Assembly: GCA_014338405.1 (NCBI GenBank)
Contig: JTDE01000144.1
Coordinates: forward strand, 261,834-325,833
DNA length: 64,000 nt
Reading direction: 5' to 3'
From: Paragonimus skrjabini miyazakii
Lineage: Eukaryota; Platyhelminthes; Trematoda; Plagiorchiida; Troglotrematidae
Below, piece by piece: positions 24,794 through 36,979 of this stretch (the stretch's first letter is position 1; every line of letters begins with the position of its first letter). Under the pieces are notes generated by a model. The model was not told the DNA's origin. It was given only the letters and a program-made list of their open reading frames with translations, and did not search any database. Both the position numbers and the translations under genes were made by a program.

Positions 24794-25855
24794 CTGGTTG
24801 GAAACAGACAATAAAAGTAATCGCATTACACAGTTATTTATGATTACCCACGATGTTGTCTTGTGTCTAAATATTAATCATATTCCTTAGGTGGGCTCTA
24901 CAGAACAAACCGACGAGATTCGAGAAGCCCGTCTACATTGAGTATTTATTTTTTAGCCTTCGCTTGGGAGTAAGTTCTACTGATTTAGTCAGCGTGTGCA
25001 AAATACGTAAAATGCAGGACATTTGATCGAACGGGAATACACCCAAGTGTGTTGGTTAATTATAATCATATTTGAAACAGACTCATCTTTGCATTTACGC
25101 AACTGTTCATCGGAAACGTAAAAGGTATTCTGACGGCTACCAGCATCATTTTTGATAAGTACGTGATGATAAGTTCAGTCTGCGTCTAATTGAAAGGCGT
25201 CCATCGAATTATAAAAACTTTACAGCGAATCCACTTTTATGGTGTATTAATTATGACCAAAAAGATCAGTAAATAGTGCACTTTGCGTGGTAAAATAGAA
25301 GTGCCCTTGTGAAGAACTGTGTTGCAAAACGTGCATCCAAAAGAGATTCCATCATTCTGCCGGAGTCTAATCTATGCCGCTTACGAGTAGACCCTTCCAA
25401 GCTAGAGAAATGTAGTTGTATAAGTGACTGTTCTCAGAAAACTTGATGTGGAATAGGGGAGACATCACATGGGTAAGACTTCGCTGTTACAAACTGCAAA
25501 TTCCCAACACACCTGACGGCAACTGACTAGGTGGGGAGAAGTGAAACCTTGTTTGTTTAGCACGGAAGACACAGACAACCTTCGTAATAATTTCCTCGAC
25601 TACTCTCTTAACATAGTAGTACGTACCCCAAAGTGTGTTCCATAGTTAGTGGGTTCCTTCAATATGTACCAGCAGTTTTTGCACTGTAAGGATTGCATGC
25701 CAGTATTCTTATTCAATCTTTCACATTTTTCTTTTCTTTACCTATTTTAAAGAGTCACAAAGGTATAAGCAAAGAAACGTTCCCCCTCCCGTACACACCA
25801 GTAATCCTGTTCTCAAGTGCCAGCATTTCACGTAATGTGGTGATTCCGGCAGTTT

Positions 25856-26039
25856 TTAATGGTCAGCCAGCGCGGCAATTTCAACTGTTATTTTGCAAGC
25901 AGTGGTTGGCTCACTGTCGTTTAGCCTACCGTACATCACTTTAGACGAAAATTCAATCCCTATTACTAAGACTGTTTTGAATTGGTGTCCGTGTTGTGCA
26001 CACTGATCTTTCAGTCGGATAAGTTTTGTAGCGATCTTC
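25856..26039 (-). CDS. Candidate terminal exon, unrecognised
   Basis: After an acceptor-like CTTCAACATATATAG the minus strand stays open for 60 codons to a TAA. The peptide begins KIATKLIRLKDQCAQHGHQF and ends EIAALADH. Residue content looks like folded protein. Its phase does not match the exon at 26488-26592, so if both are real they belong to different transcripts or an exon is missing. Confidence 0.27.
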
Positions 26040-26487
26040 CTATATATGTTGAAGTCGCTTTTCACAAGATTTCTGTTAGCAAGTCATGAACTTTAATGTC
26101 GTGAACAGCAGAGTTGTGAGGGAGACGTGATATAGCAGTGATCCACTGCTGTTTGCAAGCGATGTCTATCCAGTTGTGCAGATAGTTCGTGCTCAGTGCA
26201 CATTCCCATTACTCATTAAAACAACAAGTGTAGACATGACTGTTTAGTTAAACTGCTTCACATTCAGTTATCCTGGGTAATCAGCGAATGGAAATCTGAC
26301 TTCAGTCAGTCGATGTTGCATTCACAGAATAATCAGTTCTGGACATACACAGGTACTGAACTTCTCATTCTTGCAAAAGAAATACATTCTTCAGAACTTG
26401 TTGAAAGCGATAGTGAAAAATACATTAATTGTATGGCAAAATGAGAACAGTGATAAATATCTAAAAAATATCCCATTTTCAACCTAC

Positions 26488-26592
26488 CGTCTAACTGGGA
26501 CAGGTTGCGAGCACAGTGCATTTCATCTCTAAGCGTGCCAAGTAGCTCCTTGTAGATTAGTCTGACCATTTTCCTTTCGGATAATACTGACA
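26488..26592 (-). CDS. Candidate internal exon, charged helical peptide
   Basis: The minus strand acceptor (AACTATGTGATATAG) at 26593 and donor (TTAGACG then GTAGGT) after 26488 bound a 105-base exon. Its open frame gives 34 residues including RKMVRLIYKELLGTLRDEMH, an amphipathic helix pattern. It takes one base from the previous exon and leaves one. The next phase-1 exon on this strand is 24656-24793, so the joint peptide would run from this helix into a membrane segment. The family is not recognised. Confidence 0.4.
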
Positions 26593-29500
26593 CTATATCA
26601 CATAGTTATGGGGTTCACGTCAAAACGCTGAACGTAAAACTTGAGAGGTGATGACTAGAGTCATCGTTTCCATTATTCATGCCAATTTTAATATACTGTT
26701 TCACAATGTGTGTGAGTGTTACCTAATTTTTACCTTGGCTATCACGATAACTATTCGGTTAACACAGATGATGCACGATTGCCAGCTCGTAAGTTGTGAA
26801 TGCCGTGCTTTTCTAGAGGCCTGCACCCACACTTAATTAGTAATGACGGAATAAGTGAATACTCACATTGCATTAGCGGTTCGCAGTTAAATATATCTAA
26901 TTCCTTGATCTCTGATTCCACTCATTTTTCAGCAGGTCCTCTTACAGTTGATAATTAACTATATCCAGTGACACTGTAAATAGGTTAGTACTGATTGGCC
27001 ACCGGTCGTTAAACTTATTCAGTTTAAGGCCTTTATTGTATGGGCAAATGTCAGTCGGAGTAAAGTGCTATGCAGCTTACTTGTGTGAGTGTAACTCTTT
27101 TAGTACAGTCTGAACCTTTCTAGCACCCCCGTGGGGTTGTTACTACTGACGACACAGCACAGTTCTTCACCTATTGTTTTACGCTTTGATTACTGATAAA
27201 ACCATGTGAATGTTAACCGGGAACACCTTAAATCGGTGTATCCCTTGAAATAGTTGAATACCACTCATTTATTAACCTACTATCTAAATCAGGACAGTTT
27301 TCGGTACAGCTTATCCTTCAAACATTGTTGACCTTACTTTGGCAAACAAATGACCCTTCCGTATGTTCTTGTGCATCATATGATAAAATGATAAGAACAA
27401 TCCACTTTTTTAGCCAATTTTCTCATTACACAGCCAAGCGCGACTCCCTCCAAACCACTACTGATCACAGTGTTTAATAGTACCCACATCTGGTGCAATC
27501 CCCAATATATCACAGAGAACCCTGACTTAAGTAAAGGGAGAGTATCCGTTTGCTGTGCACTTAGAGGAAATATAGTGTGGCGTGGAGTACTCACTCGTTT
27601 TAAAGTTTCGTCATATCTTGTCGTCATACGTCGGACAAGCAGTGCATGGCAAATTAGCCCAAGGTTGGTTTATTCTTTTTTAGAGCGCTCTTCAACTTCT
27701 TCGACTAAATAAAATCTCTGGTATTTGGCCATATTCAGGCTCTCGTAAGTCTCCGTCGGTGTTGGTCAGTTCAAAAAACTATTCCCAGGAAAAATTAACA
27801 ATCCCCTTAGTGTGTAGAACGCGAGTATTTTTGCGCTTTCCTATCTGGAAAATAGCAGTTCCCATACTTTTGTGTAGGTCGATTGGCAGAATAAATTGCT
27901 GTGTAAACCGTCGCATAGTGTTCTCCACTTAGCGGTCACTTCAGTGAAACGATCTGCTCAATACGCACGTTATACAATAAGTGGCTCGTGAAAACGAGGT
28001 TTACCATTTCAGAAGCCAGACTAATAGTCGTTACAGTTTTTTCATACATTCATTGTGTTTATCCACTGACTCAATCAAAACTTCTTTATCATTTGGTGCT
28101 GATTGAGGTGGATCACCCTACTCACCAGTCCGTAAATCAATAAAACAAGTCTTGTGTTGTACTGTCTGTACAAGATTCACAGAACGTTCAGTCCACGCAT
28201 AGAATTTAATTCTATAAAATTCTATGGTTCGCTTGGGCGCTAATCGGATTCGCTGACGCTTAACTTGTTCGAACAACTCACTTATTTGTTAACAGTCTGT
28301 ACATGTTGTGATGCACCCTGAGCAGAGCTGTACGTCACGCTTAGCCCTGTGTGATCCCATAGAGATCTGCCATGGACTCATATGCTTTCGCAACTATTTA
28401 CAGGACCCCTTTCTTTCTTCCGGTGCACGGAATTACTGATCCGCGGCATGCCCCGAAGCATGAAAATATCATTATATCGTCAATGCTGCTTGGTCGATAT
28501 CCTCACGTCAACTAACCAGTCAGTCATTACCCGTCAGAACTAGAGTTGCTTCCAGGGAAAATTGGATGATCTCCAAAGTGAACTGCCCCCACAATCTTGT
28601 CTCAATCATTTTTGCCATTCTGGTAAAAAAGTGATAATTGTAATCAAAACATTACGGAGGACTTTTAGATATTTGAATGAAAAACTATTTGGATCGGCAA
28701 TATCTATGTATCATGGCTCTAAACCATACAATAACAAAATTATCTGTAAGAATTGGCTACCTCTTTACTGCCACAGTGCAGTGTGCGCCAATAGTAAGTG
28801 AGCGCTTTACAACAGGAGTGAAATGTTTGCACACAAACGTGTACGGAATGCACACCACTTACTTAAGCAATATTGTGCTAGTACGCGCACCTTCGGCAAG
28901 TTGTTGAATGGTTCTCGTTCAACCGTAAACATTTGCTTTATGAACCAAGGATGCCTTATATAGTGTGTTCTAAATACTTGCTCCAAGTTAAGTCAAGATT
29001 GCTAGATGGATAAGTGATGAGCGGTGGACAAAGACAGCTTTGTGGTATCATGAAATTCTGATCGTGTTAAGACGCTGTCCTCTGTGGTTTGTTTCAAGCT
29101 GTCGTGCAAGTGAATGTTTGCAAGTCTGGAAAAGATAACGTTGTTTTATCCCGTTAACCAGTTTTAATGTGTTCATCTAGTGTTCGTTTGATTTTTCTTT
29201 CGAGGCAAGTTTTACTGGTCCTCTCATTAATTATATATACCATACTAGCATAAGTCTACAATGTGGCTCCTCACGTTCATCCTTAGGTCCAAATACCCAA
29301 TTTTGTGTCATTGTACATCGTTTACAAAAGCATACCATCAATGCCATAACAACAAAACGAACTTAAAAGGCCTTCCAACAATAGCCGTGCCAACTGAAAA
29401 AGTATGCGGCATTCTACGGACGGTCACCTTTTACAAGAATCTATGCAAACCCAAGAAAACGTTTGCGTTTCTTGTGCAATTAAAACTACCGATTATTAAG

Positions 29501-32500
29501 TCTCGTGGCATGTAGCCGTTTGGTCTACCTAAGTCTGTTCAAGCGTTTTTGTTGACTCCGCATTCGTATGACCTTAAAGCTGCGTCAACCATTAACTCAG
29601 TTGGTCAGACACATAGGAGGTTGCGCAATAAAACCATTGTCTTTCAGTGGTTTCATTCTCCATTCTGCCCTTTTGTTTCTTGTCGGTCACGTGACCACTT
29701 TCCATCTGAAGATGACGAACAGAACCCAAACGGATTTTAAAGACCAGCTTTTCCACCCTGACTACCTGGACTACCTGAGCCAAATTATTTAACTTGCCTT
29801 CTACGTAAGACCTAAGTTCATTCAACATGTGGACAGACCTCGTTATTACTCGATAAACCTCTCTAAGATAATTTGAAGTAGAATACTATGTACCTCAGTC
29901 AAACTCTCGTACTGGCTTACATAATTACTTGTTACTTTGAGCTAAGGTCAGTCTGCTCTGCAGAGCTATCCGTATGAGAAATCCCGCAGCAGTGACTTCA
30001 TTGTGTACGCGCCAAATAGACTGTGTTATATTGCCGAAATTCACGCCCTAACTAACTAGGTCATAAAGTCTAATGATTCAACAATAGGACCCACCTCACT
30101 AGTAATGAACGACCGTTTACACAGCCTCCTGATGATAACTACTTTGCATACGCGAGGTAAAACATCACATTTATTGGGGCGTCACCACTCCGAATATACT
30201 GATTCTGAGTACAGTGTCACCGTTGCAAGAGTTTGAATAATGTGATCTACTAATAAATACGAATTAACAGGCTGCTTAGGACTCGTGATCTTCGTAGTGT
30301 CACAAAAGACAATGTCCGTCAGATAAACAGAACAGAGGTGCAGGGTAAAAAACCCCTTCATTCTGGCGAACAGTGTAAGTTACCTGTTGCAAGTTTAGGC
30401 ACACCAAGAATGATGTCATGCTCACTCTGGCTTATGGTGTAATCCTTTCCAAATGGCACCTACCATACCTGTAAGCGATTCCAACCTGCCTGCTGACTGA
30501 TAATCGCCTGGCGAAGAGGAATTTTTTAAGTTTTCCAAGTCGATAGTCTAGTCCAATGTTTGCTTTCAAATGTTAACTACTAGACAAGAGTTGTGAATCC
30601 TGTTTTACACGCCTACTAAATCCACTGAATGCAGCTAAGTTACAGAAAATTCCGTCACACTAGCACAGAGAGCTTCAATCATATGAGCCAAAAATTTACC
30701 ACACCTAGAAAACTAATCAATCACGTTCTTGTGAGCCAGTTGCTTATGAAGCTGGATGAGTAGTTGATCGAGACTCAAATGAACGTTAGAGTCAACGACC
30801 ACTTATGAGTGTGGTTTTCCGTGAGCGGTAAAGCTTCGTGGAGGTCACTTTAGCGGCTTGTGCTCTAAGCTAAATTCGTCCTTAACTTAGCTTAGTCTAT
30901 CCATGGCACAACGATATAACAAGTAATATAATGTTTGTTGGCTGTGAGTACAGTTCAGCAAAATTCAAGTTGATTCAATCATTCGTCCACTGAAAACCAT
31001 TATTCATTCGATACTGCTGAATGCAGTCATTCACATCTGTCAAGGAAACATTGCTATTGTTGAAAACGTTTAAAGGTGGATTGCTGAGGGAGTCCTACAA
31101 CAGAATGGCAACCCTGTCCCATAAGTGTATACTGTATTTGTTGCATGGCAAGCATCATACAGCAGCGTGCAACCCCTAAAACGTAGCAAAATGTGCTGTA
31201 ATCATACAGGACACAAGGAACTTTTTCTTAATCATCGTTTCTCATCGGAGACGAGGAATTGTCGTCTGCGTTCACTCCAAAGTCTAAAATGTTCTTACAT
31301 AGTCATATAAGCTTTTTAACTCTGCGCACTGAGTTTCTGGGTGGCAAGATTCTAAAAGCATTCTGTATTTCATTACTCACTCTATTTTCATTATCACATT
31401 TACATGGAAGTAAGTGATACATGGATAACTTAGAAGAGACCCAATTGCGAAATTTCGTAGCTTAAGTATTTTACTCGACGTTTGGTATTTTTATTACTCT
31501 TATTGTTTTCAGAAGGGTGTTACCAAGCTGGTGGACATTGCATTACTGACCATGAGTCTATATGCCATTCCGACGAACACAACCTGGTTACAAGGAACAT
31601 CTGTTTGCCCAATCAGCAGTCGTTATCACTGAGCAAACCAGTCTAGGTCGCTCAGTGCAAGATCATACTTGTATCTTGCATGGGTGCACCAGCACATATC
31701 CCCTTCTAGTAGCTCAGAAGTTGAGATAAACACAGTTTGCGTGTTCCCTCTTTTCAAGTTAGCCGAGTTAGACGAAAGAAAATAAACGACTGAAAACGAT
31801 AGTTACGGCCTGGTCCTCCGGTTACTATCAAACAGAAGCAGTGACCACAACTTAAAAAGCGATCAGCAAATTTTTAATTATAAACTGGAACGGAAAACGG
31901 GTAAATGTATTGCAGCTAACAGCAACTAGGTTTAATTCTAATGACGGTCCACTTTTTTCGTGCATAAGTGAATATCTTCTTATCAAAGCTACTCGGACAC
32001 TGGCACAATAAAATGACACAACTAACTGTTTTCGCAAACCCCCAAAAATATTCGTTAACAAAATGTGGGCAAAATATTCAACAGTTTAAAACATTACACA
32101 CTGAGCGCTGCATTATCTGGCAGTTAGAATAACAATGACATTAATAACAATGAGATTTAGTCACTCAACTCAATGTTTGCAAACAGCTTATTTGGCTAAG
32201 GTATATGTACATACCTTATATCGCAGTATATCGCTGATTCCCGTAGTAGAGGCTTCAATGTCTGCGCTGGTAAGAAATTTCAATTCTCGAAATGTTTCGC
32301 ACTCAAACTGGAGAGTGTACGGCACAGCTGATAAATTAGGATCAGTTTACATCGAATTAAAGTGTTTATCGCGCCTCTAACTAAAAACACACAAAGGACT
32401 TATGCAACCAAGTCGACTGTGGCAAGCGCGTGTTAAACAAACCAATGTTCGACTTAGCCATCATAGCCTACATTTATATACTTAACTATTCCAAGAGTTG

Positions 32501-32923
32501 CATGAAAGTTGAGTAGGGATACAAATTATCTTCACCCGTATGTACGTTGAGCCCAGTACAATTTAACTTGTCTAAGTGTTACTTGATAGGATTGAATAAA
32601 CAGAAGTAGAAAAGCGCAACATAGTTTCAAATGAGATAAAATGTGTATTCACTCCAGTTCAACATAATTATCAAAAATATGTTAAGATATAGACAAGCAT
32701 TGTCCATATGCTCACTGACGCCCATAAGATACGCAGCCTCGTCTTCTGAGCTTAAATCATACATCGTTTACTTGTGTCAGAACACCCGTTTTAAATTAGT
32801 AAAATGAATTCGCTATTTCATCTGACGACAGTGGATTCATTCTTTTGCATGTGGAGCACGTTTTGTTGCTCCTGCTGATATCAACAGCTCAAGTGCAAAG
32901 CAATCTTTATGCAGAATGTTTGC
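26593..32923. other. Longest stretch without a supportable gene
   Basis: About 6.3 kb with only short open frames on both strands. A possible 11-codon starting exon on the minus strand near 27597-27629 (start MTTRYDETLKR, donor GTGAGT) is too short to support. No repeats or RNA genes are evident. Confidence 0.45.
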
Positions 32924-33160
32924 TTAATGTATCTTCTTCCTTCGAGCTGAGAGTTCACGGTCTCTTAACAAGAATAGCAAAATGCTGTGGGCCAAAGTTT
33001 TACTTGGATAGCAATCAGCACTAAACAATAGTAGGAATGGACTGAGACTTTCCTTTGGAAGGTCGTTGATGCAAAATTTGTAAATTCGATTTCTTAAACG
33101 TCTTCCCAGAAGCAACCTATCCACTCTAAGACCATTTCTGTTGCTTGCTCGCAGAACTTG
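32924..33160 (-). CDS. Terminal exon of an unrecognised multi-exon gene (gene C)
   Basis: A T-rich acceptor (GAGTTAAATTTATTGTATAG) precedes 33160 on the minus strand. The frame is open for 78 codons to TAA at 32926-32924. The peptide starts QVLRASNRNGLRVDRLLLG, contains FCINDLPKESLSPFLLLFS and ends with a basic tail (RDRELSARRKKIH). It starts in phase 0, and the exon at 33378-33528 ends in phase 0, leaving an intron of 217 bases. The alternating helical leucine pattern suggests an alpha-helical (HEAT/ARM-like) fold. I cannot name the protein. A second open frame in the same DNA (33094-33306) is a competing but less well-joined reading. Confidence 0.55.
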   Translation of the reverse strand, partial: QVLRASNRNGLRVDRLLLGRRLRNRIYKFCINDLPKESLSPFLLLFSADCYPSKTLAHSILLFLLRDRELSARRKKIH

Positions 33161-33377
33161 CTATACAATAAATTTAACTCAAACAAAACTACTCGAAGTT
33201 GTTTGCCTTGAGAATCTAGTTCACTTCTGAGCCTATATAAGCATATATACAAACAATCCGTCGAAACCTTTCTGCACTCATCGATTTTAGTGGTTTGGTG
33301 AATCATTATAAATCTGTTGTAAGAGACGTACCTAACTAGGGGACCACGTTATCACCTGCTTGCGCAACGGAGATTAC

Positions 33378-33528
33378 CAAAGCACTGTCAGCCCAATTTT
33401 GGTCCACATGTATGACTAATGATACAAGTTTGATTTGGATGTCACGCTTGAGTCCATTGGTGTTTTCAAGTGAGTTCACAGCAAAATGACAGAAAATTGC
33501 GACCTGGCTGTTCCAGATGTACACGGAA
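33378..33528 (-). CDS. Penultimate exon of gene C
   Basis: The acceptor ends CTAAAATACTAG before 33528 and the donor is GCTTTG then GTAATC after 33378. The 151-base exon is open with one base completing a split codon, then 50 codons. The peptide includes VYIWNSQVAIFCHFAV and IQIKLVSLVIHVDQNWADSA, an amphipathic helix-turn-helix pattern. It needs two bases from the previous exon, exactly what 34666-34847 leaves. Exact length and phase agreement on both sides is the main evidence. Confidence 0.55.
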
Positions 33529-34665
33529 CTAGTATTTTAGTCTAAGGTAAATGGAATATATCAACTAAAATAATAATTTGCACACATTTTTGCAATCATA
33601 GAAAACGGATAAGTTTGTGGGCTATCAGTTCAGTCTGCAGCTCAGACACTTCATCACAGGTAATGGTTTCAAGACGCGGTGTGCCTGATATTAACAAGAT
33701 TCAATGAGCTGCTCATCTTGTTTTTAAAAACCCTTCTTATCCTTTTCTGAGCAGTCGTTGATGCTTCCTAATTTGCATTCCAACCGCAGAAATGGACTGA
33801 GTCCAGCCTAGTGAAAAACGAAACGCGTCAGCTAAAGTAACCTGCAATAGTGCATCACAATTCTCATGATGGTCACACAAATCAAACAGCAACAGTACAT
33901 GTATGGTAGACTACATACAATAAATGAGCCGGAAATCAGTGGATGGGATGTTATCAGTTATTCAACGAAGATAGTTTTGTGTAACAATTGCTTGAATAGG
34001 TTCGACACCGTAGTTGTGCAGAATGGCTGCGCCTCTTTTCAGTGGACAGTTGGTAGCATATCGGCGTCACAGATGGTTGACATTCTCAAATGTTTCCCTG
34101 ATGCTGGATTTTGTACTCCCTTCCGCATTAGCCAACCCATAGAGAGCGGAAAAGCTACCAAAATTCCTGCACTATCTCGAACTTTTCACCACTCATTGGT
34201 GAGTGGATTGGTATTTTGTGGTTGATGTTGAAAACCACAAGTTTGAACGTCAAAATTCCATATCATATGACACTTTCGGCAACCTTAGCACAACAACAAA
34301 CCACTGTATTCCTGTCAGCTCACTCTAAATCCGTGGTATTTGCTCTGAAGTATGTTGTCAGCGACCAGTGTTGGGGAACCGAAGTTGTTGTTTACGGGAT
34401 GTGTTGCTAAAGGCTTATAAAAAACTACGCAACTTCATACGGACAGACATCGGGCGACAAAACGCTTAAAACTTACTGACGATACTCTTAACCGCACACA
34501 TTTGCTCAAGATGACCTCGAATCGCGGCTCTTTTAAAATAATCTGATGTCAATGGCATGCATGCTAGGAAAAAATGAGGATATTTTTTGTAGATTTGACT
34601 ATGCTGTGGCGTCTAACTCCGTGCAAAAAAGCTAACGATGTTACCAGTTTCGACAAGAGATTCAC

Positions 34666-34847
34666 CTCGAGAATAGAACGCTTTTAGTATAGCGTTCACG
34701 CGAGCAACCTAAACGGGCAATAATTTCTCGACCGTCAAATCCATCTTGCTGATTTCCAGTGACCACTGAATGCGTTTGTTTCTCGAACAGGACGTATCCA
34801 CCAGCGCTCAGGGCATAGCCAAATGAAAATGGTAACTCAGCAGAAGA
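34666..34847 (-). CDS. Internal exon of gene C
   Basis: A pyrimidine-rich acceptor (CTTGTCTGATCTACTCGTGTTTGATCCGAACCAG, shown here in pieces: CTTGTCTGATCTACTC and GTTTGATCCGAACCAG) precedes 34847. The donor is CTCGAG then GTGAAT after 34666. The 182-base exon gives 60 residues starting SSAELPFSFGYALSAGGYV and including DGFDGREIIARLG, plus two bases. It begins in phase 0, matching the upstream exon end. Codon use is visibly less AT-rich than the flanks. The frame is also open upstream of the chosen acceptor, so the true start could lie up to 90 bases earlier. The family is not recognised. Confidence 0.55.
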
Positions 34848-36691
34848 CTGGTTCGGATCAAACACGAGTAGATCAGACAAGAAAATATTATTCAAAGACA
34901 AAAAATTCAACGAACGAGTAAAGTCACTTATGGCTTATAAATATTTTAATTTATTTTTGATAAAATAGATTTCATCTTAACAGAAAGAAAGACATGTTGC
35001 AATGTGTTAATATTTTGTTCATTTTCATCACTGACAAAATTAAAACACACAGGTTATAGATATAATATGAATAAGGGCAAGCAATGACTAGACATGTCTA
35101 CAAACACATCAAGCGTTATGTAATCAGGACCGTAGCAATCGGACAGGCTGTCTCAGTCACGTTTATGTACATAAAATGGACCGATAATTTCGGTCAATTA
35201 TCATGCTTCAAAAAGTCAGTATCTTTGAGTTTTGATTGCGCAATGGTATATTGAAAGAATTTATTGGATCAACATGGTGACTTTATTACCACGTGTTTAG
35301 CAGCACATTATATTGGATTTGGAGCAGACATTCCAGCACGTTGAAGTTGTTGTGTCATCAACGATTCAGCTATTTCGAGAGGTGTACGTTCAACCGCTGT
35401 GGTGGCTATCGATCTGTTTGGTCTATATAGCTTTGAACTAAAGACTAGTAGATGTTTTTACTTCACTGTGCCAAAAATACAACAAACATAGCCTCTGTAC
35501 TGATGTTTCCCATCTAAAAGTGAGTGACTTCTTAGCAAACTCTTCTTTCTGAACTAGGCTGTTCGGTAAGTATGATTTAGGTCAGCTACACTGGAAACAA
35601 GAACGCAACATACTGTATAATTAATGCATTCAGACAATTTCCATTGTTTACCACTGCGTGTTTTATTCTGTTTGGCTTTCATACTTGCCAATCTCTCTTT
35701 TACTGTTCTTACCCGATTTATCCGGAGCCTAAAGCCTTCCGGTTGTATGCGATTTTAACGTTAAGTATGCTGGAACCTTGAAGTATTTTTGAAACTCATC
35801 GACAATCGATAATAAAATTAATAAATGGGTTTATTATTTTGACGCTACACTTTCAATTCTTAGGCATACAAAGATAAATAGACTGGATGCAAAATAGTAG
35901 CCGGTGAAACTGGATACACCACTTATCCCTTGAGTCGCGTTTATACATTAAAAGATACACACGTTTGTAAAAACTGGCTAAAGTCAGCCACCGTGTTTTC
36001 AAAGGATCGCCTCGTACCACTATCATACGACGACATCTCAAAATTCCGTTGCTGTTCCTGAAATCACTCACTTATTCATGTATTTTTAACTTGAAACAAG
36101 GCATCATCATCCGGGTTCGGTCATGGGTGTCTTGAGCAGCACCTTCATTCCACACTTAAATCAGAATTGCCTTCGCCACTACGTTTGTTTCATTAACTAT
36201 ATATGTGTGAGCACAAACAGTTTTCGAGTTGGCAATCAGTGGAAGTGTTCCCTTCCTACTGTGATTAGTCCTAGGGAATATAAAAAATGCTAACGCTAAG
36301 GAGGTTGGTAATATAATGTAATATAACGAGGACCAAAAAGTCTGCCCTATGCACTCCGAGTACAATTACCACCACTGTTGTACATCAAAACGATAACAGC
36401 TTCTGCAGTATTAAGCATTATAACCCAAGCGTACTTTATTTTTCTCACACACTATGAAATGGTTGATACTGAATGCGAGCAAGCCAAACCAAGGGTTCTT
36501 GCAAAGGTTGCTGTTCCTTCCACCACAAATGACCTAAGCACAATTTTCAATTAGGTGTCCTTATCTGCTTACACCCCCTCTATCTCTCTGTGGCCTATCT
36601 TCGTTCCTATTCTTTCAGAAATTCCGTTAAAAGGATAATGTTATTTAAGTGGTTTATTGACAGTGCGCTGAGATAGTAAACAGACCATTAC

Positions 36692-36825
36692 TCGAATGAT
36701 AAGGTCAACGGGTTTCTTTGTTTCACCCGTTGTTTCAGAGCATTCGCTCCGGCCAACACCCTCAACCTCACACAATACTTGGTAATACCGGAGGAGACCA
36801 TTTTGTCTTCTCACGACTGAACTCA
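36692..36825 (-). CDS. Internal exon of gene C
   Basis: The acceptor TACAGATTTAACAG precedes 36825 and a moderate donor (ATTCGA then GTAATG) follows 36692. The exon gives 44 residues including RRQNGLLRYYQVLCEVEGVG and ends KKPVDLIIR in phase 0, matching the exon at 34666-34847. The N-G-L-x-x-Y-x-V pattern recalls a fibronectin type III strand, but the flanking Trp/Pro signature is missing, so I do not call that domain. If the donor is skipped the frame reaches a TAA 17 codons later, which would make this a terminal exon instead. Confidence 0.42.
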
Positions 36826-36979
36826 CTGTTAAATCTGTACATACGAAAGGGAGGAAAATGAGTTGGCAGTAAATCTATAGGAGCAGCCAATTCATCTGGA
36901 ATACTAACATATGTCATTCCTGGGAATATCTGTCACTCCGCTATTTAGAACTGGTTTAAGTGGCTAAAATGTAGACTTC

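Noticed and set aside
33094..33306. Alternative 70-codon minus-strand frame overlapping the terminal exon of gene C
   Set aside because: It could join the exon at 34666-34847 in phase, but it would bypass the exon at 33378-33528, which fits on both sides; kept only as an alternative reading.
33866..34225. 119-codon plus-strand frame with a GTGAGT donor near its end
   Set aside because: Weak acceptor, no partner exon on this strand, and it lies within an intron of the better-supported minus-strand gene.
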